The position numbers and the translations under genes are program-made. Shown piece by piece: positions 51,345 to 60,567 of a DNA stretch of 64,000 bases. Origin of the DNA: Aggregatimonas sangjinii (GTDB lineage Bacteria; Bacteroidota; Bacteroidia; Flavobacteriales; Flavobacteriaceae). The first letter of the stretch is position 1; each line of letters opens with the position of its first letter. The notes under the pieces were generated by a model. It was not told where the DNA came from, searched no databases, and worked only from the letters and a program-made list of their open reading frames with translations. Location of the stretch: NCBI RefSeq assembly GCF_005943945.1, contig NZ_CP040710.1, positions 2,367,001-2,431,000 of the forward strand. Reading direction: 5' to 3'.

Positions 51345-52019
51345 CTATTTCGTCAGTCTCTCAAAGTCATCCCAAACCAAATATTCTTCCCTTTTTTTTG
51401 GAGTCAAAACATTTCGGGCAATGGCCCTCCCTAAATCAGTGACTTTTACACCGCGATATTTTCGAAGTCTTCCGAACAAGAAGGGTTTTAACAGGGGCCA
51501 AAACTTCAATAACACCCCTTGCGAAAATCCGTAACGGTTAGTGGGCGTTAATATCATGGAAGGTTGAAAAACACTTAAGCGTTCGAATCTCATTTCTTTT
51601 AGAGCTTCCACCAGCTCTCCTTTTGTCCGTAGATAAAAGGAAGAAGACTCCGTACTGGTTCCCACCGAGGCAAGTAATTCAAAATGTGTTATGCCCGATT
51701 TTTTACATTCTTGGGCGAAATCGAGAACGGCCTGTTTATCTATTTTAATAAAATCTTCTTTGCTTACTTTCGATGACTGGCCTACCCCGAGGGTACATAT
51801 AGCGGTTTGGTGGCCACTCACCAATTCGGCATACGAACTCGGGTCGAACAGATTGATTTTATACTGGTCGACCACTTTGCTGACCAAGTACGGTACCGTT
51901 CTTCTGCCGAGCAATGTTAGCTTTCCTATTTCGGGCATTTGCAATAATTCCTTTACCGTGTGGCCACCAACTGCACCCGTGGCACCTATCATTACGATCG
52001 ACAAATTGGATTTATCCAT
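51345..52019 (-). CDS. NAD(P)-binding oxidoreductase, HTATIP2-like
   Basis: A 224-residue atypical SDR. The N-terminus S-I-V-M-I-G-A-T-G-A-V-G-G-H-T holds the NAD(P) motif, and L-G-R-R supplies the 2'-phosphate binder of NADPH-preferring forms. F-E-L-L-A-S-V-G and F-Y-L-R-T-K-G-E-L-E resemble TIP30/HTATIP2. Start at ATG 52019 is chosen over a TTG at 52028. Cytosolic. Role unknown. Confidence 0.87.
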   Translation of the reverse strand: MDKSNLSIVMIGATGAVGGHTVKELLQMPEIGKLTLLGRRTVPYLVSKVVDQYKINLFDPSSYAELVSGHQTAICTLGVGQSSKVSKEDFIKIDKQAVLDFAQECKKSGITHFELLASVGTSTESSSFYLRTKGELVEALKEMRFERLSVFQPSMILTPTNRYGFSQGVLLKFWPLLKPFLFGRLRKYRGVKVTDLGRAIARNVLTPKKREEYLVWDDFERLTK

Positions 52020-52234
52020 GGCATTCAAATATCTCTTGACGTTACCGTTTTGCGAAGCTAACGCTTTTAGTTAACACTCCTTTAAGAATTCTCCCAGTGC
52101 TTTTTGGTATATTTAGGCAGGACTATTGGAACTTAGAAAAGACGAATAGAAAACAGGTGTAAAATAGTAAAAGAAACCTTGGGTTTTTCTTAGTTTTATC
52201 CGCTAACAAATAAACAAACCTCAAACAGACTACC

Positions 52235-55200
52235 TTGAAAAAACAATTGCTCTCCGTACTGATGCTGTTGGCATCCCTTACCCTTTTCGCTCAAGAATTC
52301 AAAATGGACCTCGTTCAGGACCTAAAGCCTAGGAATATAGGCCCTGGGGGAATGAGCGGACGTGTGACCGCCATTGATGCCATTCACAACAACCCAGATA
52401 TTATGTATGTGGGCACGGCGTCGGGTGGTTTATGGAAATCTACTTCGGGCGGAATTAAATGGGAGCCCTTGTTTGAAAAGGAGTTGACGGCCTCTATCGG
52501 CGCGTTGGCCATTCAGCAAAGTAATCCTTCGGTAATTTGGGTAGGTACTGGCGAAGGCAATCCGCGAAATAGCCTTAACGGTGGTTTCGGCGTATATAAA
52601 TCCTTGGACGGCGGTAAAAGCTGGATGGCAATGGGCTTGGAAAAGACCCGGCACATCCATAGAATAAAAATAGACCCCACAGATCCGAATACCGTTTATG
52701 TCGGCGCTATTGGTTCCCCATGGGGCGAACACCCTGAACGCGGAGTGTATAAAACTACCGATGGTGGCGTGACTTGGGAAAAAATCCTATTCGTGAATAA
52801 CAAGACCGGCGTTGCCGACTTGGTCATGGACCCCACCAATCCGAACAAATTGATTGCGGCGATGTGGGAACACAAACGCGATCCCTGGTTCTTCAAATCC
52901 GGTGGTGAGGGCAGTGGCCTGTATATGACGCACGATGGCGGAAAGAATTGGAAAAAACTGACCGAGGAAGACGGACTACCCAAAGGAGACCTCGGTCGAA
53001 TGGGGATCGCCATAGCACCAGGAAAACCAAATATCGTTTATGCCCTAATCGAAGCAAAGAAAAATGCACTTTACAAATCCGAGGATGGGGGCTTTACGTG
53101 GAAGAAAATTAACGATAAATCCGATATTGGAAATCGCCCGTTTTACTATTCCGAAATTTATGTGGACCCACAGAACGAAAATCGGGTCTATTCGGTGTTT
53201 ACGTTTATCAATGTTTCCGAAGATGGCGGTAAAAATTTCAAACAATTGATGAACGCCTATGGACGCGATGTCACCAATGGAGTACATCCAGATCATCATG
53301 CTTTTTGGATCCATCCTAAAAATGGCCAATTCATTCTGAACGGGAACGACGGTGGTTTCAACATATCCAAAGATGGCGGGAAATCGTGGCGTTTTGTAGG
53401 CAATATTCCGGTAGCACAGTTTTACCATATCAATGTAGACAATGAATACCCTTACAATGTGTATGGCGGTCTTCAGGATAACGGCTCTTGGCGCGGCCCC
53501 GCCTATGTTTGGAAGGCACAGGGCATTCGGAATAGCTACTGGCAGGAAATTAGCTTCGGCGACGGCTTTGATGTCGTACCTGACCCCGACGACTCGAGAT
53601 ACGGCTATACCATGAGCCAACAAGGGTATGTGCAACGGTACGATCATATCACCGGGAACAACTATATCATACGCCCTACCCCGCCCGACGCCACCACCAA
53701 GCTCCGTTTCAATTGGAATGCGGCGATCGGCCAAGACCCATTTGATAATACTACCGTCTATTTTGGGAGCCAATTCGTACATAAAAGCACTGACAAAGGA
53801 TTGACCTGGGAAATCATTTCCCCCGACCTGACCACTAATGACCCTGAAAAACAAAAGCAGAGCGAAAGTGGCGGCCTGAGTATGGATGCTACAGGAGCGG
53901 AAAACCATACGACCTTATTAGTGGTCGAGCCCTCGCCGGTAGAACAAAATATGCTTTGGACAGGTTCCGATGATGGGCGGGTGCATTATACACAAGACGG
54001 AGGGACAACATGGATCGATGTCACCGCAAATATTAAAGGATTACCCGCCGGAAGTTGGATTCCCCAAATTAAAGCTTCCACCAAAAACAAAGGGGAGGCC
54101 CTTTTAATCGCCAATGATTACCGCAGGTTCAACTATACCCCATACGCCTATCGTACCAAAAACTATGGAAAAACGTGGGAACGTATTGTTGATGGTGACG
54201 ACGTTCAGAGCTATACGCTCTCGATTGTCGAAGATCCCGAAAACCCCAATCTTGTATTCTTGGGAACCGATGACGGACTCTACATCTCCTTTGATGCCGC
54301 TGCCAATTGGCAAAAATGGACAGAGGGCTTCCCCACCGTTTCCACCAAAGACCTGGTCATTCACCCAAGGGAACACGACTTGGTCATCGGTACCTTTGGC
54401 CGTGCCGTTTGGGTCTTGGATGATATTCGTCCACTTCGAGCTTTGGCTTCAGACAAAAGCATTCTAAACAGGGATATTAAACTTTTTGCACCACCAATAG
54501 CCTATCAGGCGGCCTATCAACAACCTACGGGCACCCGATTTGGAGGGGATGCGCTGTACAATGCCGAAAATAGGAAAGGTGGGGCGATGCTCACCTACTA
54601 TTTAAAGGAGGGGAAAAAGAAAGCAGCTGGCAAGGAAGAAGATAAGGATGAGGATGGTTCTGAGGAAGAAACAATTGCTTCGGAAGCCAATAAAGTCGAT
54701 GAAGGGGATTCCAAAGAACTTACGGGCGTTCAGAAAAAGGATTCCGTGCAATTCGACTTTTATGACGGGGAACGTTTGATACGCACCTTGAAATACAAAA
54801 CCCCTGAAAAAGCAGGTTTCCATCGTATCTATTGGGATATGGATGAAAAAGGCCCGGACAGGCCTTCGCGTAAAATCAGCAAAGACAAAAACGAACGTGG
54901 TGGTAGGGACGTAACTCCAGGTACCTACAGAGTGAAAGTGAGTTTTGGAGATCAAACCGATGAAACCACCATTATGGTAAAATCGGATCCCCGACTATCG
55001 GTTTCGGAGGCAGGCATAGCTGAAATCTATGCTACCGCTGAAAAACTACAACAAATGACACAGACCGCCGCCGATGCTGTGGAGCAATTGGCAGAAAGTA
55101 AAAATGTGGCTGATAAATACGCCAAAGAGCTTAAGGAACTCGATAAGAAAAAGTACAAAGACCAAATCAAAGCGTCCGGTACGATTGCAAAACAGATAGA

Positions 55201-55483
55201 TTCGGTAATGGCATTGTATATCGGAAAAGAGGACAAGCGCCAAGGCATTACCCGCAATCCGGAAACCAATGTTATGCAACGTATCGGGAATGCCTCCGGT
55301 TACGTGCGATCAAGACCCAACGGACTGACCAAAACGGAAAGGGATCTCATGAAGTATGCCGAAAACGATTTGGAAAGCGCCCTAGAAAAGACCAATACCT
55401 TCTTCACCGATAAATGGAAAGCGTATCGGGAAGAGATAGAGAAGTTGGACGTATCACCCTTTAAGGAAATCAAAACATTTTGA
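52235..55483 (+). CDS. Sortilin/VPS10-like WD40/YVTN glycosyl-hydrolase-annotated protein
   Basis: A 1,082-residue secreted protein. It starts at TTG 52235: the signal M-K-K-Q-L-L-S-V ... L-F-A-Q lies directly after it and no in-frame ATG serves as well. Residues 20 to about 760 are a long beta propeller of Asp-box/YVTN-type blades (S-x-D-G-G-x-x-W-x repeats), usually annotated as sortilin-like or glycosyl-hydrolase BNR. An acidic Glu/Lys/Asp-rich linker comes near 790-830, then a beta domain and a C-terminal coiled coil (about 925-1070). No glycosidase active site is seen. Function unknown; a surface binding or scaffold role is plausible. It precedes the S9 peptidase. Confidence 0.88.
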   Translation: MKKQLLSVLMLLASLTLFAQEFKMDLVQDLKPRNIGPGGMSGRVTAIDAIHNNPDIMYVGTASGGLWKSTSGGIKWEPLFEKELTASIGALAIQQSNPSVIWVGTGEGNPRNSLNGGFGVYKSLDGGKSWMAMGLEKTRHIHRIKIDPTDPNTVYVGAIGSPWGEHPERGVYKTTDGGVTWEKILFVNNKTGVADLVMDPTNPNKLIAAMWEHKRDPWFFKSGGEGSGLYMTHDGGKNWKKLTEEDGLPKGDLGRMGIAIAPGKPNIVYALIEAKKNALYKSEDGGFTWKKINDKSDIGNRPFYYSEIYVDPQNENRVYSVFTFINVSEDGGKNFKQLMNAYGRDVTNGVHPDHHAFWIHPKNGQFILNGNDGGFNISKDGGKSWRFVGNIPVAQFYHINVDNEYPYNVYGGLQDNGSWRGPAYVWKAQGIRNSYWQEISFGDGFDVVPDPDDSRYGYTMSQQGYVQRYDHITGNNYIIRPTPPDATTKLRFNWNAAIGQDPFDNTTVYFGSQFVHKSTDKGLTWEIISPDLTTNDPEKQKQSESGGLSMDATGAENHTTLLVVEPSPVEQNMLWTGSDDGRVHYTQDGGTTWIDVTANIKGLPAGSWIPQIKASTKNKGEALLIANDYRRFNYTPYAYRTKNYGKTWERIVDGDDVQSYTLSIVEDPENPNLVFLGTDDGLYISFDAAANWQKWTEGFPTVSTKDLVIHPREHDLVIGTFGRAVWVLDDIRPLRALASDKSILNRDIKLFAPPIAYQAAYQQPTGTRFGGDALYNAENRKGGAMLTYYLKEGKKKAAGKEEDKDEDGSEEETIASEANKVDEGDSKELTGVQKKDSVQFDFYDGERLIRTLKYKTPEKAGFHRIYWDMDEKGPDRPSRKISKDKNERGGRDVTPGTYRVKVSFGDQTDETTIMVKSDPRLSVSEAGIAEIYATAEKLQQMTQTAADAVEQLAESKNVADKYAKELKELDKKKYKDQIKASGTIAKQIDSVMALYIGKEDKRQGITRNPETNVMQRIGNASGYVRSRPNGLTKTERDLMKYAENDLESALEKTNTFFTDKWKAYREEIEKLDVSPFKEIKTF

Positions 55484-55490
55484 CTTAAAT

Positions 55491-55585
55491 AGGGCTGGAT
55501 GCCTGAAGCTCGATGCGCGATACCAACTATCGCACGCCAAGCACCGAGCACCGAGCACCGAGCACCGAGCACCGAGCACCGAGCA
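55491..55585. repeat. Heptamer-arm element, GCACCGA type (copy C)
   Basis: Right arm: more than six perfect AGCACCG units from 55540 to 55585. Left arm, reverse complement of 55491-55516: GCATCGA, GCTTCAG, GCATCCA, GCCCT, the same 7-nt register in opposite direction. The core 55517-55533 is a perfect 6-bp stem with a 5-nt loop (GCGATA/TATCGC). The plan is the same as copy A although the heptamer differs. It fills the gap between the sortilin-like gene and the S9 peptidase gene. Confidence 0.78.
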
Positions 55586-55616
55586 ATAAAAACATCAATC
55601 ACTAAATACAAGTATC

Positions 55617-57563
55617 ATGAAACAACTAGTCATTATTATCGCAATCGCCCTAATTTGGGGCTGTAAAGAAGACAAACCGGCAGAACCCAGCATCGCCGAC
55701 ACTATGAAAACCTATACCATCGAGCAAATGATGGATAACGAAGCCATCGGTGGAAGCAGTTTTTCGCCCGATAAATCTAAGATACTTCTGTCAAGTAATC
55801 GCTCGGGTATCTATAATATGTACACTGTTCCGGTAAGCGGTGGTGAACTGACGCCCATAACCGAATCGGACAGTTCATCGGTCTTTGCGATTTCCTATTT
55901 CCCCAATGACGAGCGCATGCTGTTTCGGATGGATGGGAACGGCGACGAAATCTATCATATTTATGTAAGGGATACCGACGGCTCCCATAAAGACCTGACA
56001 CCTTATGAAGGTGCTAGGGCGAGTTTTTATGGGTGGACCGATGACAAGAAATCCTTTCTGTTTTCTTCCAACAAAAGGGATGCCCGCTATACGGACTTGT
56101 ACGAGATGGATTTGGAAACCTTTAGTCCGAAAATGCTCTATCAAAACAATGACGGGTATTTTCTCGGAGGACTTTCGGATGACAAAAAATACCTCCCACT
56201 GATCAAACCGGTCAATACGAACGATTCCGATTTATTTCTTTACGATATGGAAAATAAATCAATGGTGAAAATCAACAGCCAGCAAAGTGCGAATAGTCCG
56301 GAAGATTTTTCTCCCGATGGTAAATCGCTTTACTACACCACCGATGCAAACGGGGAATTCGCCCAGTTGATGAAATACAATATTGCGGAAAAAACCAGCG
56401 AGAAAGTAATGGAGCGCGATTGGGATATTATGGGCAGCTATTTTACGGAAAACGGTACCTATCAGGTCACGTATATCAACGAAGATGCAAAAAATGCCAT
56501 CGAAATTTTAGAGGTTGCCACTGGTAATATTATTGATCTTCCTTCTACAGATAATATGGATATTACCAATGTGGGATTTTCGGATGATGAAAAAATGATG
56601 ACCTTTTATGCCGGAGGTTCGCATACTCCTTCAAATCTTTATGTGTTCAATATCGAAAATCGAAAACAGACCAAACTCACCGACGTGCTGAACGAGGATA
56701 TACAGGCACAGGATTTGGTCAATGCGGAAGTAATTCGTTACAACTCCTTTGACGGTCTAGAAATTCCTGCGATTTACTACAAGCCGCATCAGGCCAGTAA
56801 AGACAACAAAGTACCAGCTTTGGTTTGGGTGCATGGGGGTCCTGGTGGGCAATCGCGGCAAGGCTTTAGTTCATTAATACAGTATATGGTCAACCATGGG
56901 TATGCCGTACTGGCCGTAAACAACCGAGGAAGCAGTGGTTATGGGAAAACCTTTTATCAAATGGACGATTTAAATCACGGGGATAAGGATTTAAAGGATT
57001 GTGTGGCCGGCAAAGATTGGCTGGCCAAGCAACTGGAAATAGACGGTGAAAAAATTGGGATTATCGGTGGTTCCTATGGTGGCTATATGACCATGGCGGC
57101 TTTGACCTACACGCCAGAAGAATTCGATGTTGGTGTCAACCTATTTGGAGTGACCAACTGGATACGTACTTTGCGTAGCATTCCGGCATGGTGGGAAGCC
57201 CAAAAAGAGGCCCTGTATCTGGAATTAGGGGACCCGAATAGCGCTGATTCGGTTCGCTTGCGTGCCATTTCGCCCCTATTCCATACCGAAAAGGTGACCA
57301 AGCCGTTGATTGTCCTTCAAGGAGCGAAAGACCCTAGGGTCTTACAGGTAGAATCCGATGAAATCGTCGCCGGAGTGCGCAAGAACGGGGTTCCTGTCGA
57401 ATATGTGCTTTTCGAAGACGAGGGACATGGTTTCGTTAAGAAAGAGAATCAAATCGAAGCGTATAGCAAAGTGCTGGAGTTTTTGGAAACCCATCTAAAA
57501 GAAGATGCCGGAACGCCGATTTCCGATGGAAAAACAACAGAAATACAAGCAGAAACGAAATAA
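55617..57563 (+). CDS. S9 family prolyl oligopeptidase-like lipoprotein
   Basis: A 648-residue serine peptidase of the prolyl-oligopeptidase/acylaminoacyl-peptidase group, anchored as a lipoprotein (I-W-G-C, Cys17). The N-terminal half is a TolB-type propeller. The catalytic alpha/beta-hydrolase domain follows with nucleophile Ser486 in G-G-S-Y-G-G, Asp572 in G-A-K-D-P-R and His604 in D-E-G-H-G-F. These enzymes trim short peptides, which fits the many exported hydrolases here. The upstream spacer is the copy C repeat, so regulation or transcription from there may be affected. Confidence 0.95.
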   Translation: MKQLVIIIAIALIWGCKEDKPAEPSIADTMKTYTIEQMMDNEAIGGSSFSPDKSKILLSSNRSGIYNMYTVPVSGGELTPITESDSSSVFAISYFPNDERMLFRMDGNGDEIYHIYVRDTDGSHKDLTPYEGARASFYGWTDDKKSFLFSSNKRDARYTDLYEMDLETFSPKMLYQNNDGYFLGGLSDDKKYLPLIKPVNTNDSDLFLYDMENKSMVKINSQQSANSPEDFSPDGKSLYYTTDANGEFAQLMKYNIAEKTSEKVMERDWDIMGSYFTENGTYQVTYINEDAKNAIEILEVATGNIIDLPSTDNMDITNVGFSDDEKMMTFYAGGSHTPSNLYVFNIENRKQTKLTDVLNEDIQAQDLVNAEVIRYNSFDGLEIPAIYYKPHQASKDNKVPALVWVHGGPGGQSRQGFSSLIQYMVNHGYAVLAVNNRGSSGYGKTFYQMDDLNHGDKDLKDCVAGKDWLAKQLEIDGEKIGIIGGSYGGYMTMAALTYTPEEFDVGVNLFGVTNWIRTLRSIPAWWEAQKEALYLELGDPNSADSVRLRAISPLFHTEKVTKPLIVLQGAKDPRVLQVESDEIVAGVRKNGVPVEYVLFEDEGHGFVKKENQIEAYSKVLEFLETHLKEDAGTPISDGKTTEIQAETK

Positions 57564-57648
57564 AAAACCTATCATTCATCTTTTTTACGCGAATTATGAC
57601 GATACATTTCACGGGTAATTTTAAAGATGGTCACAGAAAAACGAATAC

Positions 57649-58371
57649 ATGAGATTACGCATATCACTAATTGCCCTTTTCGTAACGACTTTGGGTTTTG
57701 CGCAAGAAACCGGAGAAGAAGAATGGGGATCTTGGCACATGTACTTTGGTACGAACCGTATTTCCAACAAACTGAGCATACATACCGAAGGGCAATTGCG
57801 GTATTACGAACAGGCCAAAAATTTCAATCAGTTATTATTGCGCACAGGATTAAATTATCACATCAATTCCAACGCCATTGTCACCGCAGGTTATGCCTAC
57901 ATTAACACGGACCCAAATTTTGACGAATTCGTTGTTGTACTCGGTGATATTTTAGTAGAAGATACCAGGATAATTGAGCATAGAATATTTGAACAGCTCA
58001 TTCTTAAAAACAAAGTTTGGGAATTTTCATTCGAGCATCGGTACCGTCTAGAGCAACGTTTTTTAAGTTTTGACAACCCATTGAATGCTGATATTACGAC
58101 AACCGATACGCAACACCGTGCCCGCTATCGCTTGCAAGTTACCTTACCGCTAACCGATATCTTTTTCTTAAACTTTTATGACGAGATTTTTTTGAATCTG
58201 CAAGGAAGCGTTTATGGTCAAAATCGTTTGTATGGCGCTCTGGGCATCAATGTTACGAACAACTTTAGTATACAGGCCGGCTATTTAAAAAATCACTTTC
58301 CGAGCGCTAATTTTGATCGGTTGCAGATAGGAGTGTTCTGGAATCCCGACTTACGAAGCAAGAAGGAGTAA
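57649..58371 (+). CDS. DUF2490 protein 1
   Basis: A 240-residue secreted protein with a Sec signal (F-G-F-A-Q-E). The alternating hydrophobic pattern and aromatic strand ends suggest an outer-membrane beta barrel, and the family is DUF2490. Landmarks are W-G-S-W-H-M-Y-F-G-T-N-R-I-S and F-E-H-R-Y-R-L-E-Q-R-F. Function unknown. The next gene starts right after its stop codon and is a tandem paralogue. Confidence 0.87.
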   Translation: MRLRISLIALFVTTLGFAQETGEEEWGSWHMYFGTNRISNKLSIHTEGQLRYYEQAKNFNQLLLRTGLNYHINSNAIVTAGYAYINTDPNFDEFVVVLGDILVEDTRIIEHRIFEQLILKNKVWEFSFEHRYRLEQRFLSFDNPLNADITTTDTQHRARYRLQVTLPLTDIFFLNFYDEIFLNLQGSVYGQNRLYGALGINVTNNFSIQAGYLKNHFPSANFDRLQIGVFWNPDLRSKKE

Positions 58372-59052
58372 ATGAGAACAAAAATCGCAACGCTCTTTCT
58401 TTTCATTGGGACACTAGGTTTGGCCCAACGGACAGAGGAAAATAAACTAGGGAGTTGGCATGCTTATTTCGGTACCAATAGGATTTCCGATAAGTTTAGT
58501 ATACATACCGAAGTACAGCTTCGGTATTTCGAGCAGGGTAAAAGTTTTAACCAATCTGTCTTGCGATCAGCATTGAACTATCATATTAACCCCGATGCCT
58601 TGCTAAGTTTGGGATATACGAATTTGGTTACCGATACGACCATAGAGAGTCTAGAAGGCGAAACGAACATTAACGAGCATCATATCTATGCGGATGGTAT
58701 ACTGAAAAACAAGGTGTGGGAGTTGGGCTTTGAACATCGCTTCCGTTTTGAGAACCGTTTTATCGATTTTGGCGATACTAAGGATACCCAGCAGCGTTTG
58801 CGCTATCGTCTTTTGCTAAATGTACCTTTGACGGATATTTTCTTCATCAACCTATATGAAGAGCTATTTGTCAATTTTCAAAACGAGGTGTATGACCAAA
58901 ACTGGACGTTTATAGGACTTGGGGCGAACGTAACGAACAACCTTTCGTTACAAGCCGGGTACATTAAAATAAATACCGAAAGTGGTAATTTCGATAGATT
59001 AGTAGGTATTATCATATTTAATCCGGATCTAAGGAAGAAGAAAAGAGAGTAA
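58372..59052 (+). CDS. DUF2490 protein 2
   Basis: A 226-residue paralogue of the preceding protein with its own signal (G-L-A-Q-R). It shares G-S-W-H-A-Y-F-G-T-N-R-I-S, I-H-T-E-V-Q-L-R-Y-F-E-Q and F-E-H-R-F-R-F-E-N-R-F. The ATG is the three bases after the TAA of the first copy, so they are translated together. The copies differ through the whole length, so the duplication is not recent. A beta-barrel pair in the outer membrane is the inferred role. Confidence 0.88.
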   Translation: MRTKIATLFLFIGTLGLAQRTEENKLGSWHAYFGTNRISDKFSIHTEVQLRYFEQGKSFNQSVLRSALNYHINPDALLSLGYTNLVTDTTIESLEGETNINEHHIYADGILKNKVWELGFEHRFRFENRFIDFGDTKDTQQRLRYRLLLNVPLTDIFFINLYEELFVNFQNEVYDQNWTFIGLGANVTNNLSLQAGYIKINTESGNFDRLVGIIIFNPDLRKKKRE

Positions 59053-59110
59053 ATCGATAGTCCTTTTTTAGGGGCAAATTCTTTTCAAGCTTTTTGGTTT
59101 CAAAAAATAG

Positions 59111-60334
59111 ATGCTGATGAATTTACAAAAAATCACATTTCAGAATAACGAAGGACAGCGTTTGGTCGGCAGATTAGAACTTCCGCTTGATCAACACCCA
59201 CATAACTTCGTCATTTTTGCGCATTGCTTTACCTGTAATAAAAATCTCTCCGCGGTAAAGAACATCGGAAAGGCCCTGACCGCTAAGGGCTTTGGGGTCT
59301 TACGTTTCGATTTTACCGGGCTGGGTGAAAGCGAAGGCGATTTTGAGGACACCAACTTTTCGGGTAACGTTAACGATTTGATTGCGGCTGCCGATTATTT
59401 GAAAGAAAATTACGAGGCTCCTACCCTCTTGGTCGGGCATTCGCTCGGTGGTGCGGCGGTGCTTTTCGCTGCTGCGGAGGTGACTTCGGTCAAGGCCGTG
59501 GCGACCATCGGTGCTCCATCGAATCCACAGCACGTACAGCATTTGTTCAAAAGCGATCTGAACGAAATAGCGACCAGCGGAAAGGCCGTTGTCAATCTAA
59601 GCGGTCGGGATTTTACCATCAAAAAACAGTTTTTAGAGGATCTCGAATCGAAATCGTTGCAAAAAACCGCAAAGGATTTACGAAAGGCCCTCCTGGTCAT
59701 GCACTCTCCCCAAGATACTACTGTAGGCATTAAAAATGCCGAGGAAATTTATATCGCCGCGCATCACCCCAAGAGCTTTGTTTCCTTAGATGGTGCCGAT
59801 CATTTGCTGATGAACAAAAAAGACTCCGTTTATGTCGGGGAGGTTATAGCTGGTTGGGCGCGGCGCTATGTGGCCATTCCGGAGACTACGCCATTACAAT
59901 CCAAGCATGAAGTAATTGCCGGTTTGGGCGCACAAGATGGCTTTACGACTGCCATGAAGGTCGGAAACCACGCCATGACGGCCGATGAGCCTACTTCTTT
60001 CGGGGGCAACGATTTTGGCCCATCACCCTACGAACTGGTTTCTGCAGGTTTGTCGGCCTGTACGGCCATGACCGTTCAAATGTACGCAAGAAGAAAAAGT
60101 TGGCCTTTGGAACATATTGAGGTACATACGTCCTATGGCAAAGAACATGCGGCGGACTGCGAAAACTGTGAATCGGATACCGCAAAAATCGACACCTTTA
60201 CGCGCGAAATACAACTTACCGGAGCCCTCGATGAGCAGCAAACCGCCCGTATTTTAGAAATTGCAGATAAATGTCCGGTTCATAGGACTTTGCATAGCGA
60301 AACCCAAGTAATTACCAACCTTATGGAATCCTAA
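59111..60334 (+). CDS. Alpha/beta hydrolase fused to an OsmC-like domain
   Basis: A 407-residue fusion. The first 255 residues are an alpha/beta hydrolase with H-C-F-T-C-N-K-N, F-D-F-T-G-L-G-E-S, the nucleophile in G-H-S-L-G-G, an Asp in H-S-P-Q-D and a His in D-G-A-D-H. After a short linker, residues about 265-407 form an OsmC/Ohr-type peroxidase domain. Its Cys pair is probably in S-A-C-T-A-M-T and D-K-C-P-V-H-R-T. The fusion could link ester or thioester cleavage with peroxide reduction. Cytosolic; no signal peptide. This architecture recurs in Bacteroidota and others. Confidence 0.9.
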   Translation: MLMNLQKITFQNNEGQRLVGRLELPLDQHPHNFVIFAHCFTCNKNLSAVKNIGKALTAKGFGVLRFDFTGLGESEGDFEDTNFSGNVNDLIAAADYLKENYEAPTLLVGHSLGGAAVLFAAAEVTSVKAVATIGAPSNPQHVQHLFKSDLNEIATSGKAVVNLSGRDFTIKKQFLEDLESKSLQKTAKDLRKALLVMHSPQDTTVGIKNAEEIYIAAHHPKSFVSLDGADHLLMNKKDSVYVGEVIAGWARRYVAIPETTPLQSKHEVIAGLGAQDGFTTAMKVGNHAMTADEPTSFGGNDFGPSPYELVSAGLSACTAMTVQMYARRKSWPLEHIEVHTSYGKEHAADCENCESDTAKIDTFTREIQLTGALDEQQTARILEIADKCPVHRTLHSETQVITNLMES

Positions 60335-60473
60335 CACTGTGCTTCAAATTATGGTAACCCATAGTTTTCCCGACATCCGTATTCATTACACTGATGTCGA
60401 TTTCCGATCGTTATGAAATACGTGCATACCTATGGGCAGCGGTGCCCGCAAGACCCCCTTGTAACAACACTAC

Positions 60474-60504
60474 TCGGTAATGGAAGACCGGTGTTGTGCT
60501 TTTA
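60474..60504 (+). terminator. Possible terminator after the hydrolase-OsmC gene
   Basis: ACAACAC / GTGTTGT with a 10-nt spaced inner GGT/ACC pairing, then GCTTTT. The T-run is short and the hairpin is 140 bases after the stop, so confidence is low. Confidence 0.35.
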
Positions 60505-60567
60505 AAGAAAACCTTTAAAGAACATCCGTATCTTTAATTGGATAAATCGCTCCATCTTTTATGCCAA

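Noticed and set aside
53045-53908. Long minus-strand open frame opposite the sortilin-like gene
   Set aside because: It has no recognisable domain and mirrors the strong coding frame of the plus strand; a shadow frame.
55540-55585. Tandem repeats that look like a CRISPR array
   Set aside because: The units are 7 bases long and contiguous, with no spacers and no cas genes.
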